Source: Isoetes taiwanensis (lineage: Eukaryota; Streptophyta; Lycopodiopsida; Isoetales; Isoetaceae). From it: a stretch of 64,000 nt of DNA. Location: contig JAJEKV010000147.1 of NCBI GenBank assembly GCA_021234155.1, positions 1,117,910 through 1,181,909 on the forward strand. The letters are read 5' to 3'. Positions 19,780 to 30,300 of this stretch are shown here, in pieces. A model generated the notes under the pieces. That model searched no databases. It was not told where the DNA came from and worked only from the letters and a program-made list of their open reading frames with translations. The translations under genes and the position numbers were made by a program. The stretch's first letter is position 1; every line of letters starts with the position of its first letter.

Positions 19780-21203
19780 ACAGGGGCAATATGGTCCCCT
19801 TCATCAACAAGCCTCTCCCTATTGAGAACTTTAAGTTGAAAGGACCAGTTCAGGTGGCCAGAGCCTATCAAGACAGATCACTTGCAAAGGGGAAGGCTCC
19901 ACTGGTTCCAAGCACAGATGATTTGCATAATACTTTGAACTCCATCTTGGAATTCAGTAAAGATATCTTGCCTCACAATAATAAAGGGATTGTCATACAC
20001 TCAAGTTCTGGTCCATATTCAAAGGTTAAAGGCAAGCACAGTGGAAATCCAGTTTACAAAGATAAGACTGGCAATGACAAAAACACAGCAAATGCTATAT
20101 CCATTGGAAATGAGATTTCATTAATTATAGATAAGGAAAGTCCAGAAGAATGTTATGTGCAGAACAAAGAAACTGAGCACCTTAGCTCAAAAGCTAAGGA
20201 AAGTGAGAATATTAAGCAAAATATTGAGCAGAACAGGGAAAATGAGCAACTAGGCACAAAATTATGTTTGACTTCTGACTTGCAAGCTCCACCAACACAG
20301 GATATATCTTCATCAACACATCAAGATATTTTGACCAACTCAACCAAGGAAACTTCTTCAAAGGTCTATTGTTCAAATAGTTTCAATATTCTTACTGATT
20401 TATCTGAGGATTTCTGTGCAGACACATTGGAGCCAATTACCTTTGTCCCTTCATCCATTGAACCTCCTCCCTCAATCATTCATGAACCGGACCTAACTGA
20501 CCTAATTGACCTATCTTCACACACAAATCCTTTGCCTCTTTCCCCTGATAACTTTGGTGGCCTATCCCCAGTAATTGCAGACCAGATAGCAGAGCTTCAA
20601 AAGGATTTGAATTTATATGATTTGGTCATCAAGGACTCTCAGGACATCTCCCAGGAAACCAGTGGTCTCAGAACTCATAACATTTTGGAGATGGACTGTA
20701 TGGTCAACAGTATAGGGAATTGTAGGAATACAGATACAGTGAGGAATAATATTCATGATTCAGATCTGATCATAAGTACAGTTGCTCAGCTCAACAAGTC
20801 TGTGCAAGATAAAGTTCTACAAGATCAAGCACTGAAAGCATCTCAAGTGGACTTGGAGCAACTCTCTTCCAGGCAAGATCCCAAAACTCTAAACCCAGAA
20901 AATTTAATCTCTAATTCTTTATTAAATTATAAATGTTGTAATTCTAAATTCTGGGAATGTGCTCACTCCTTAGTGGATCCAAATAATGATAAAGAAAACA
21001 CAGCTCCTATTGCTTTTACTGAAGTTAACTGGGAAGATGATTCTTTTCTTCATAAATCTGAGGGAATTAATGCTGACTCGTCAAATTCCATTTTGCCTGA
21101 GAAACATAAAAAGGGGAAAAAGGTTAAACATAAGAAAGGCCACATCCTATCTGAAACCCCTGCAGCCAACACTAGGCAGAAGAAAAAACTAAGGAACCAC
21201 TGA
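19665..21203 (+). pseudogene. LINE ORF1, C-terminal part (512 aa, low complexity)
   Basis: A hydrophilic region rich in Ser, Asn, Asp and Lys, with no fold I recognise, ending in a very basic tail (KHKKGKKVKHKKGH ... RQKKKLRNH). It continues ORF1 after the poly-A frameshift. Together the parts would exceed 900 residues, much longer than the 400-600 aa usual for plant L1 ORF1, so the long linker is a lineage feature. It stops 33 bp before ORF2. Confidence 0.7.
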
Positions 21204-21236
21204 TCTTAGCTGGTTTTTTCTTTTTATTGCTCTCTC

Positions 21237-24200
21237 ATGAAGATCTTGTCCTGGAATCTAAGGGGTATAAAAGGCCCTCTTAAAAGAAGAAGAGCCATTG
21301 CCCAAATTAGACAGTATAATGCTAACATTGTCATGCTTCAGGAACTGAGGTTACCCCAATTTGAATGTTCCAATTTGGCTGATTGGATATCTCCAGGCTG
21401 TGCATCTATATGGATTGAAGCTACAGGTACCTCGGGGGGATTATGTATTATCTGGAAAAACCTCAAACATACTTCAATTTACAATAGCCCCTGCAACTCT
21501 TGGCAGGCTGTTACTTTCTCCTCTTCTGAGAATAATTTTGGCATTATTAATATTTATGCATCCACAGACTCAAGAATTAGAGAATCTATGTGGTCAAATA
21601 TAGACAGTTGGCTATCCAATCATGGCAATTCAACTTGGATTTTGGGGGGAGATTTTAATAATACCCCATCCTGGGATCTCAAGGTGGGTAAACAACTCAA
21701 TCTTTCTTCCAGTGAAAAAATCTCCTGGGAAAATCTCATGGACAACCATCTCTTACATCATATCCCCTCCTCAACTGCTAAAATTACTTGGAGCAACAAA
21801 CAAAAGGGCAGTAATAGAGTCTTCTGTGCCTTAGACATGTTTTACATTACCAACTTAACTAATGGCTTTTGGGACAACTGTCTGGTTAAGAGTGATGAAT
21901 GTACTTCGATTTCTGATCACCAGCTTCAATTCTTATCCATAAAGCATGATAATCTGATTAAGAGACAAGGTAATGTTCCCTTCAAATTTAACTGTTCTCT
22001 TTTGAAATCTGAGGCCTTTTGTGCTGAATTCATTTCGTTTTATTCCAAACTTCCAAGGGTTGGCCTAAACAATCTTACATCTATGAGGGAATTCTATGCT
22101 AATATTAAAGCTGCTAAGGGGTGGATTAAGAGTTGGGCCAAAAATCACCAGGCTCAAAAGAATGCAGAGAAGAATAAATATCTGCAGGATATTAAAAATG
22201 TCAGATTGCAACTGCAGGTTGATCCATTCAATCCTAATTTACACCTTTTGGAGGGAAATCTGGAAAACTCCATTAAATCAATTGAGGAATTTGAAGCAAA
22301 GGGTGCTGCTATATCCTGTAAGCTCAAATATCATGCCAATCTGGACAAGGGAAACTCAAAGTTTTTTTTTAGAGTGGCTAGAAGCAAGCTCATGAAATCC
22401 AATATCTCTAAAGTTACCTCAGATGACAATACCATCCTTGACAATCACTCTGACATCTCCAGATTCTTCAACAATAAGTATGCTGAATTATTCTCCCAAC
22501 AATCTGTTGATTCTAACTCTATAAACAGGGCTAATATTTTTTATGATATGGTTAAGAATATTCCTTCTAGTCAACACTCAGATGAAATTGTATCCATGGA
22601 TTCCAATCTGTCTTTTCCTCCCAGTGTTGATGAGATTTTTAAAACCTTATCTTCTTTAGCCAAGGGGAAAAGCCCTGGACCGGATGGGTTTCCTTCTGAT
22701 TTTTATCTACACTTCTGGGATATTATCAAATGTGATTTTTCTAGAATGATTCATGGATTCTGGCTATCAAATCATCTCCACCCAGCTATCTCTGCTGGTC
22801 TTATTTCTCTAATTCCAAAAAAGGAGGATCCTACATCTTTTGCAGACTGGAGACCAATATCTCTGACCAACACTTCCTACAAAGTATGTGCTAAAACAAT
22901 TGCCAATAGGGTTAAGGGTCATCTCCAGAATGTTATTAGCCCTTCTCAATCTGCCTTTTTGCCAAATAGGTACATCCTTGACAATTACATTGCTGCTGTT
23001 GAAGGGTTACATTGGAGTAAGTATACCAGCCAAAATTGTGTTCTTTTGAAATTAGACTTCTCAAAAGCCTTTGACACTGTTCATTGGAAGTTTATCAGCT
23101 TTGCTCTGAACTATCTTGGATTCACTGATAAATTTATTAAATTGATTCTTGGATTGAACTCTCGATCTCAATCCTCTGTGCTGATAAATGGTTCCCCAAC
23201 CACTTTTTTCCCTTTGGCCAGAGGGGTAAGACAAGGTTGCCCTCTAGCCCCTTACATTTTTATTGCTGTGACTGAGGTTCTTTCTCGAGTGATTAATCAC
23301 CAGCAAAGTCTAGGGAAAATAAAGGGTCTAATTCTTCCAGATAATTCAACAAACTTGAATATCTTGCAATATGCAGATGACTCCTTTAGTTTCCTTCATA
23401 ATGATGTCTCTAATATCACTTCATATCTTGAAATTATTAGAGCCTTTAGTGCAGCCTCTGGGATCTCTCTCAACCTTAATAAGTGTAGCATCATAGGAGA
23501 GACAGGTCAACAATCTATATGTGGGATTAATTGCATTAATTCTACTCAGGCTTCTAAACTTTTGGGGTTACCTCTATCTCTGGACAATAATATCAAGGGC
23601 TTATGGAATCCTATCATTGCTAATATCAAGAGGAAGCTGAATTACTATGGCAGCTGTCTTTCCATGGCAGGCAGAACTTTAATTGCAAATAATGTTATTG
23701 CAAGCTCTCACATCTACTTTTCCTCTGCTTTGCTTGCACCTAAATCAATCTATTTGCAGCTTGAGAAGATTGTGAGAAATTTTATTTAAGGTAAGAAACA
23801 TCTTATAAATTGGAATTACCTTACTAATCCTAAATCCAAAGGTGGAATCGGGTGTAAAAATCTCTTCTTACAGGGCTCAGCATTAGTAGGCAAATATATT
23901 TAGAAAGCCCTTTTTCATAATAAAAATCCAGCTACTGTATTCATCAAGTATTGGTTGGATAAATGTAAATTCAAAGGTCACCCTTCTCTTGAGCACTTCT
24001 TTCCTTCATCTGCCTTCTTTCCAATCCAGCCTGCTCCAGATATCTCTCCAATCATGAGGAACATCATCATTGCCTGGAATAAAATATCTGGTTGCTTTGA
24101 TCATCAGAGTGTTTGCAAATTTAGCCTCCAAACCTCTATTTTCTGGAACTCTACTCTGTCAAATTCTAGAAGCACACCTCTTGCCTTCAAGCATCCTAGA

Positions 24201-25053
24201 ATATATAAAAAATGGAAATCTGCTGGAATTAATACCATTGGAGATCTTATCACTGATAATAGATGGACCTCTTGGACTGCTTTGAAAAGGAAGGTGAATG
24301 GTACTATATCTGATAAAAAGCTCTTTAGATCTATCAAAGTTGTCTTAGCTAACTTTAATCTAGGTACCAATAACCTTCCTAGGGACTGGATTAAATAAGC
24401 CTATCTACAAGGTCTCGGCAGTATACAGCCTGCTAGCTAATAATGGTAAACCTTCTAAGGCTAAGCACTATTGGAACATAAATGAGGAGCAAGATTCCAA
24501 ACTCTATAAGAATATCTGGCTTTCCCTATGCTCTCCTAAGATCTCCTACTTCATTTGGTTAATGGCAAACAAGAGTTTGCCTAATTTGGAATCTGTGGCT
24601 AAATTATATAATCCTAGCAGACTTAAAAAGGGTTTGGCCCCAATTTCTTCAACATGTGCTTTATGTCAAGAATCTGTGGAGACTATGATTCATATCTTTC
24701 ACTGTAGGAAATTGGAAGGTTTATGGGAATGGTGTGAGAATAAATTCAATGTTAAAAAACAAAATTCATTCATTGATTATTTTCTAACCAATGATGTTTT
24801 CTACAATACTATTCTTCACATTATTTTCTGGAATATTTGGAAGCACAGGAATAGGTGTCTATATGGGAATCATCAGATGTCTATTTTCTGGATTAAAATA
24901 AATATCATCCATGAATTGCAAAGTACTGCCACTGTCCAAAAAGGGCAGAATAATTCTCTCGATGGAAAATGGACTAACATTGGAAGATTTTATGGAAAAT
25001 TTAATTTATTTCAATTGCATTGTTCCAATACTAACAACAGCATTTTTTTATGA
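21237..25053 (+). pseudogene. LINE ORF2: endonuclease, RT and zf-RVT, with lesions
   Basis: APE-type endonuclease starts MKILSWNLRGIKGP, with QELRLP, GGDFNNTPS and SDHQLQF. RT carries KGKSPGPDGFPSDF, LIPKKEDP, LLKLDFSKAFDTVHW, GVRQGCPLAPYIF and catalytic QYADDSF, all intact. Stops lie at 23787 (TAA after RNFI) and 23901 (TAG after GKYI), both where plant L1 proteins usually have Trp. A frameshift near 24398 moves the C-terminal zf-RVT region into another frame (FIWLMANKSLP, CALCQESVETMIHIFHC, ending 25053). EN and RT look functional; the end is broken. Confidence 0.92.
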
Positions 25054-25511
25054 CTGTGCTAGAATATCTGGACTTCTGCAAGAGGGACTTGGACACTAGC
25101 TTTGATCTAAGTGAAGCCAACAGATATAAAGGTCAGATTAATACACAGGTCAATGCATTCCAAGATTTCTATTGGAAGTCTAAAATTCATGAGAGAATCT
25201 TCCCGAGGCTTGAAGACTTTGCTGTCTCAGAGATCCAGTGGGCTTATGAGTTTTGTAAAAGCACTTATCAGATGTACATTCTATTTTGGTTTTTGGAGAC
25301 TACTAGCAGGCACATGACAGAGAGGCAGTTTACATATTACAGAGAATGCTATTATCATCACAGGTGTAAGGCAGATGTATATGGGAATGTGCTGATTCTG
25401 ATGGCCACCTCTTGTGTTTCTGATCTTCTGGAATGCTTAGACTGGGGCAGGCACACCAATTTTATCTTGTCACCGACCTTTTCTGATCACTTTCCATTCC
25501 TTGACTCATAA
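25050..25511 (+). CDS. Third LINE ORF (153 aa) overlapping the ORF2 stop (ATGA)
   Basis: Starts ATG at 25050, so ATG and the ORF2 stop TGA share bases in ATGA, the classical stop-restart arrangement. The protein is intact, rich in Trp, Tyr, Phe and charged residues (FQDFYWKSKIHERIF, YRECYYHHRC), without a recognised domain. It lies inside the target duplications and ends about 340 bp before the poly-A tail, so it belongs to the element. Plant L1 LINEs normally end with ORF2 (some carry RNase H in that ORF). It may be an added accessory ORF or a captured host sequence. Confidence 0.55.
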   Translation: MTVLEYLDFCKRDLDTSFDLSEANRYKGQINTQVNAFQDFYWKSKIHERIFPRLEDFAVSEIQWAYEFCKSTYQMYILFWFLETTSRHMTERQFTYYRECYYHHRCKADVYGNVLILMATSCVSDLLECLDWGRHTNFILSPTFSDHFPFLDS

Positions 25512-25848
25512 AACCGCTCATCTTAGCTAATCTGCCTTGTGCAGACGTTTTTCACTTCTCTTTTTCAGGTAATTGGCAACTATGTGCTGTTCAACCCTTG
25601 CATACTTCAGTCATCAACAAAAACTGCTCGAGATCACTTCTGAAATCTAAAGTTTTTTTTGCTATATTTGGCTTATCATTTCAAGTTTCCAATTTTGGAC
25701 AGGCATTATAACTTTGTGCTAAGCCATTATATATTTTGCTTAATTCTGCTTTAGTATTTTGATCACTCATGGTCAAATACTTGAATTTCATGTACTTTCT
25801 AATCTATAATTAATGAAAAAAATCTCATTCCCTCAAAAAAAAAAAAAA

Positions 25849-25862
25849 ATTATGACTTTCTT
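25849..25862 (+). repeat. Right target duplication of the L1-type LINE
   Basis: ATTATGACTTTCTT after the poly-A tail. The first A could belong to the tail. Confidence 0.9.
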
Positions 25863-27701
25863 CTGCACTCTTAGAAGCCAGTTCCTGCAGATACACGAGT
25901 GTTATAAAGTTCTTTGGGCTCATGGATTATCACAGATACCAGTCGAGTTGGGGCAGAATCAAGCAAATATGACAGAGGACTTTTAAATCTATTGTATTAT
26001 TTTTCCAAGCTGGGTACCTGCACACAATCGATCAAGCAGTACAGAGCACTTGTTATCCTATCTTTTCAAGCTTTCATGCTGTTGCACAAAGATGGGCAGG
26101 GATGGCACAAGACAGCCAGTTGTTTCCAGAATCGTCATTTTTCCTCTATCTCAACTGGGCAGCAACGGCTATTTCATTTGATCCAGCTTTCACAAACCAG
26201 CGGCCTTCTTCACATTTCATCTGCACAAAGCACATACAGAAGGCAATCTCTTCACCAGCAATTTTATCTGGTCAAGTTTTTCAAGTATCTGGATCTCTTC
26301 AGTCTGCAACTTCCAATCATCCTTCTTATTAAGTTTTTCAAGAGGGCCAGCTCTGTGGCGAGCCCCCATCCATTATTCACCAGCAGAGTCTCGTCTGATT
26401 TGACACCTTCAGCTATCCTGCATCACCTACACTCAGTTAGCATATTATATCCCTCTGCTCCCGCCAGTACCGGTTGCAAATTCAATCAGCACATTTATCA
26501 GCGAATTCTTGAAGCATCAGGTCGGTCTTCTTCCAGCTGTTTAATCTGCATATCTGCAAACAAGCAAACATTTCATCAGTCACCACGGGATTCAATTCGA
26601 AAATCTTTGGGCGTTAGATATTTTATCTCTCCAAGCTCTGCAGCCCAGATTCAAGGCCATTCAAGCTCTCTCAGGCGATGTCCAAGCAGATTTAGACGCT
26701 CAGATTCCGGCACTCTATCAGGGCCTTGCCTCCCTTTTTCAGCAATTTCTATCATCAATCCTACTATATCCAGGACCTGCATTCTATTTTCGTACTTTCC
26801 ATTCGCAGAACTCCAGAAATTTTGGCCGCATTTACAGCAAATCCGGCCGCCATACCTGTATTGCAATAGTTTTCTCCATCTGACTCACGCTAGGGTTGCA
26901 GCTCACGCTCTGCTAGGGTTTCTTTTCCAATGGCTATGATTTGGCTGCCTAAAATCTATGGCCCAGATACAATATTGTTTTTAGGGCTCACTCTGGCTCA
27001 CGGGAGTCCACACCAATCTTTTCCAGTTTCCATGCCACGGTCCACGCCAGGGGCACGCTACTTTTTGCTGGCTGATAACCACCCACGGCCACCTACTCCT
27101 CACGGCCAAGCCACGCTCTGTTTTACAAAACCCACGCTCTGTTCCCAAAACCCACGCTTTGTTTTCAAAGACCCACTCTACTTCATGGCTTGCCACGCTC
27201 TTCTTGCCCCCACGCCTTATGACGCCACGCTCCAGAGGCCATGCTTTGTTTATGTCCACACTTGCTTCACGCCTGATTGCACGCTCACGCCCACGAGCCA
27301 TCCTCAAGCTCAAGCTCATGTCACGCACGCAGCATTCACGCTCAAACAATTTTTATGCTCAACCTTTATGGCTGATATTGGGGAGGCATTTTTGGTGTTT
27401 ACCTTTTAAAGACCCCCTTCCTTTTTTTTTAAGTGGAATTTTGGGCATTTATTTTAAATGTGACTTACCCATGATATAAGGGGATGGTCTTTATGTTTTT
27501 GCCCAAGATCTATGTTCTACATCGACATTCCTTCGGATCCTAGTCATCAATGCCTTCATGAAGATCTTTCGGCGACACAACAAACCATTACCAGTACCAT
27601 CATTTTCGCCCCTAAATTTTTGGCACCATGTTGTAATTGTCAGACTTGTCTTATAAAAGTCTGTACATGTTTTCGTGCTAAAAACTTTTAGGGGGAGGCA
27701 G
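25863..27701 (+). other. Right internal part of the LTR element
   Basis: Continuation of the LTR element interior after the nested LINE. It has one long frame (25914-26939, 341 codons) without a recognisable domain. It also holds CCACGCTCTGTTTTxAAAACC-like short tandem repeats at 27110-27175 and the polypurine tract at the right end. Confidence 0.6.
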
Positions 27702-28050
27702 TGTTAACCACCTTGTGCATGCACATATTAGGTGCATGCACATGTTAGGTGTCAGTGGTGGCAGACTGACACTTGGCATGATTAGGTTAACATAAGTGTA
27801 GGGATTAGATTTAGTTAGATGTACGGCTCAGATTTGCGGTCTACACTATATTAGACCGGAGCCTCTTCATTTGTACTCAGGTTTATCTCAAATTTGGAGA
27901 GCCTCACTTGGCCACGTTTCCCTCATTCTTTGTACATTTTTCTTTGTCTTGTTCTTGTTCTTGTTTTGTGATCATGAGCATGGCATCCTTGTAGCATCCG
28001 GCAGTCATGGACTGCTGCTGCAGGGTGTATGCCAAGAACTCAAACTAACA
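27702..28050 (+). repeat. 3' LTR (349 bp)
   Basis: TGTTAACC...CTAACA, nearly identical to the 5' LTR from GTTAGGTGTCAG onward. One visible length difference is an extra TTGTTC in the CTTTG-rich stretch. Confidence 0.9.
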
Positions 28051-28055
28051 AATAT
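28051..28055 (+). repeat. Target duplication AATAT (right)
   Basis: Partner of 16655-16659. Confidence 0.85.
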
Positions 28056-28179
28056 CGACTTCCATCATTGAAGATTGCCCATCGATTTCCATCAGAGAAG
28101 ATTGTGAACGATTGAGAGCAGAGCAATTGTTTAATGATTTGAGAGCAGATTGATTATGAACAATTTGCAATAGATGGAC

Positions 28180-28232
28180 GAATGCACAGACAGACGGACG
28201 GATGGACAGGCGGACAGACAGACGGACATTAT
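28180..28232 (+). repeat. (GACA/GACG)n minisatellite
   Basis: Run of GACA, GACG, GATG and GGCG units just beyond the 3' tail of the minus-strand LINE A. Confidence 0.85.
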
Positions 28233-28343
28233 ATTTATGAATGATAGAGAGATAGAAAGAAAGAAAGAAAGAAAGAATGAATGATTTCTATTGTCCACTG
28301 AGACCAATCGGCCTATGGGACCCAGAAGGAGCGTAGCAAACTT

Positions 28344-28407
28344 ATTACTGTCTGGGTTAAAAAACCCTGCCCCGAAGGGTTTTCGAGGGAAAAACCATGG
28401 CAGTAAT
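28344..28407 (-). repeat. Hairpin module copy D (UUCG tetraloop)
   Basis: On the minus strand ATTACTG and CAGTAAT enclose GGTTTTTCCCTCG, AAAACCC-TTCG-GGGCAGGG, T6 and AACCC. It sits 60 nt after the LINE A stop codon in the LINE sense, as copy A does. Confidence 0.85.
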
Positions 28408-28466
28408 CAGAATGTTGTCAAACTGTACAAGTATACATCATCATGAAATAAATGTATATATACATG

Positions 28467-30290
28467 TCAAGTGTGTGCCCGAGGACATAGCTGATCTCGC
28501 ATGTCCATAACCTCCTGAAGGTATGATCCCAGCACCCATACGGAAGCCGTGCTCAATGTCACATGTAGCGGCTGGCCAGACCTGATCAACTCAGCATAGC
28601 GCGTCCGGATTTGATCATATGCTAGGCAGCTTTGAAGGGTATGAGATTCATCCTCAATGACTCCCATTTGGCAGCATTGACAGAGCCTGTCCTGGCATGG
28701 CTCACCAATCCATCTGCCCGTCTCAATTCGAAGATGGTGTGCCCCTGTGCGAATGGAGGCAATGAGTCTGCGCCTTTTCATGAGCAAGTGGGTACGCAAG
28801 TAGCATTACATGCCTCGTTCTAATGTGGGATTTATGTGGCGCTGGTAGTATGCTGTCTTGACCTGTTCAAGGGCACTGGTATCCCAAAGCTTGCTGAGGA
28901 AGTAAGCGTCAAGATATTGCCTCAAGCTATGGCGATCTGCCTCTGTTTGCACATGTATGCATCTGTGCTCCTGCACATTCCATTGAGCTCTCTTTTCCCT
29001 CCAGCAGGCCTTGAGGCGATGCGGCCCCATTGCCATGATATAAGCTAGGTTAGGAAGACGAGCATCGTCCATATTGACCACCTTCTGAAAATAGACAATG
29101 TAGCGATCAAGGGCCGCCCTCTGAAGAGGCAAGAATCCCGAGCAGTAGAATTTGATATGGAACTGTGGACTTCACCTCTAGCGCTCATACCAAGAAGGCT
29201 TTCTGCACCTGCTAATCATTCAAGTAGCGAGGGATACTACTGGGCCCCATACTTCAATTCCGTATAAAAAAACAAGCTCTACAAAGACCTTGAACAGGTG
29301 TGACTGATGGGCCCAATCATACAACTCTGCTCTATGACTAATGTTTTGTATTGCATATAGTGCCTTCAATCTTGCTGTCACTCGTAGCCGTATGGATGTG
29401 TCGTAGTGCATAGTAGAAGGAAACTCCACTCCCAAATATTTGTATGTAGATGCCACTTCCACATTCTGCCCTCGGTAACTGAAGGAGGGGATCCTCGGCT
29501 GACGTGAGGATGATATGAGAACCACCTTAGTCTTGGCCAGGTTGATGTGCATATCAGTCGCTTGGCAGAATGTGTCCAGGGCATGGAGACGTCGTTGCAT
29601 GTCTGCTGTGTGTAAGCTAGGAGGTTCACATCATCAGCATATATTAACTGCCTGATGATCTGGTGCAGAAGGTGAACTCCGTCGCCCCCATTATCAGCAA
29701 GCCAGCTCTCCAATTGATCAATGTAAAGCCCAAACAATGTTAAGGAGAGAGGGCATCCCTGATGAACCCCGATACTACTATCAAATGGTTGGCTTGACGA
29801 CTACAACCGACCCGAACATCTTTCATATAGCTTGTACTCTGCATTCTGCAAATCTACAGGAACCCCCAGCTGTCGCAATCTTGCCCATAGTTTTTTCCGA
29901 GGCACAGTGTCAAACGCCTTCGCAAAATCCACGAAGCAACAATATAGATCCTGATGGCGGTTCTTGTTGTCTTCAACCAGAGTTCGCAACGTGAAGATGT
30001 GGTCAATGATTGAGTGCCGGGGTTTAAATCCTGCCTGGGTGAGGGCCCGCACCTCTGCTGCCTCTGCCCAGCCCGTCGACTGCTGCTCAAGAATCTCAGC
30101 AAGCCCATGATTGTTCGGTAATTGGCTGGGCAGTGCGGGTCACCTGCCTTATAGATGGGAACAACTCTGCTATTGGTCCACTACAGTGGGAAGCCTTCCT
30201 GTAATGCCTTATTGAACAAGGCGGTCAGCACCAGTACTATGGATGGCCCTGCCCACTTAAGCAATTCTGCCTGCATACCATCCACAAGCA
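28467..30290 (-). pseudogene. LINE family A RT and C-terminal domain, frameshifted
   Basis: Read on the minus strand: VVPIYKAGDP and NYRTIMGLL (RT motif 1, about 30100-30160), CFVDFAKAFDTVPRKKL (about 29920), RT core with LFGLYIDQLESWL and intact LIYADDVNLLAY (about 29640-29730), YKYLGVEFPSTMHYD, then the C-terminal CQCCQMGVIEDESHTLQSC zinc-type box and SYLQEVMDMRDQLC ending at 28467. Several frame changes and stops (for instance near 30170 and 29770) inactivate it. It shows the YADD that copy 1 has lost. Confidence 0.88.
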
Positions 30291-30300
30291 GAATGATAGG

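Larger units (their letters stand above)
17808..25848 (+). mobile_element. Full-length L1-type LINE (8.04 kb) nested in the LTR element
   Basis: Bounded by a 14-bp target duplication and ending in a poly-A tail (25835-25848). Order: 5' UTR with a small ORF (18014-18310), ORF1 (18475-21203, frameshifted), ORF2 (21237-25053, EN-RT-zinc region), a third ORF (25050-25511) and a 3' UTR of about 340 bp. This is the normal plant L1 layout plus the two extra small ORFs. Two stops and a frameshift in ORF2 and one in ORF1 make the present copy defective. It inserted after the host LTR element was in place. Confidence 0.92.
16660..28050 (+). mobile_element. LTR retrotransposon without recognisable pol, split by a LINE
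   Basis: Both LTRs start TGTTAACC and end CTCAAACTAACA, and AATAT flanks the whole element. After the 5' LTR comes a primer binding site TGGCGCCGTT...GCCGGG (17165-17182), close to the complement of the 3' end of plant tRNA-Asp. Before the 3' LTR is a polypurine tract AGGGGGAGGCAG (27690-27701). Without the nested LINE the interior is about 2.5 kb, and I see no gag, protease, RT or integrase, so it is probably a non-autonomous (LARD-type) element. A 341-codon frame at 25914-26939 shows no known domain. CACGCTC-type short repeats lie at 27110-27240. Confidence 0.85.
28245..30300 (-). mobile_element. LINE family A, copy 2
   Basis: Minus-strand LINE. The 3' tail is (TTCT)n at 28253-28280, preceded by the conserved gggtcccataggcc stretch and hairpin copy D at 28344-28407. 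Protein pieces run from 28467 up to about 30290, where the element is 5'-truncated inside the RT N-terminus (GMQAELLKWAGPSIV). The order matches copy 1 exactly. Confidence 0.85.

Noticed and set aside
25914-26939. 341-codon frame as a host gene or gag
   Set aside because: No domain, low-complexity Ser/His/Leu composition, and it lies inside an LTR element. No zinc knuckle or capsid motif was seen.
26981-27349. Minus-strand frame of 122 codons (CACGCTC region)
   Set aside because: The open frame follows from short CACGCTC-type repeats. No motif.
28180-28232. CRISPR-like array
   Set aside because: Simple GACA/GACG microsatellite without spacers. No CRISPR array was seen anywhere in the window.
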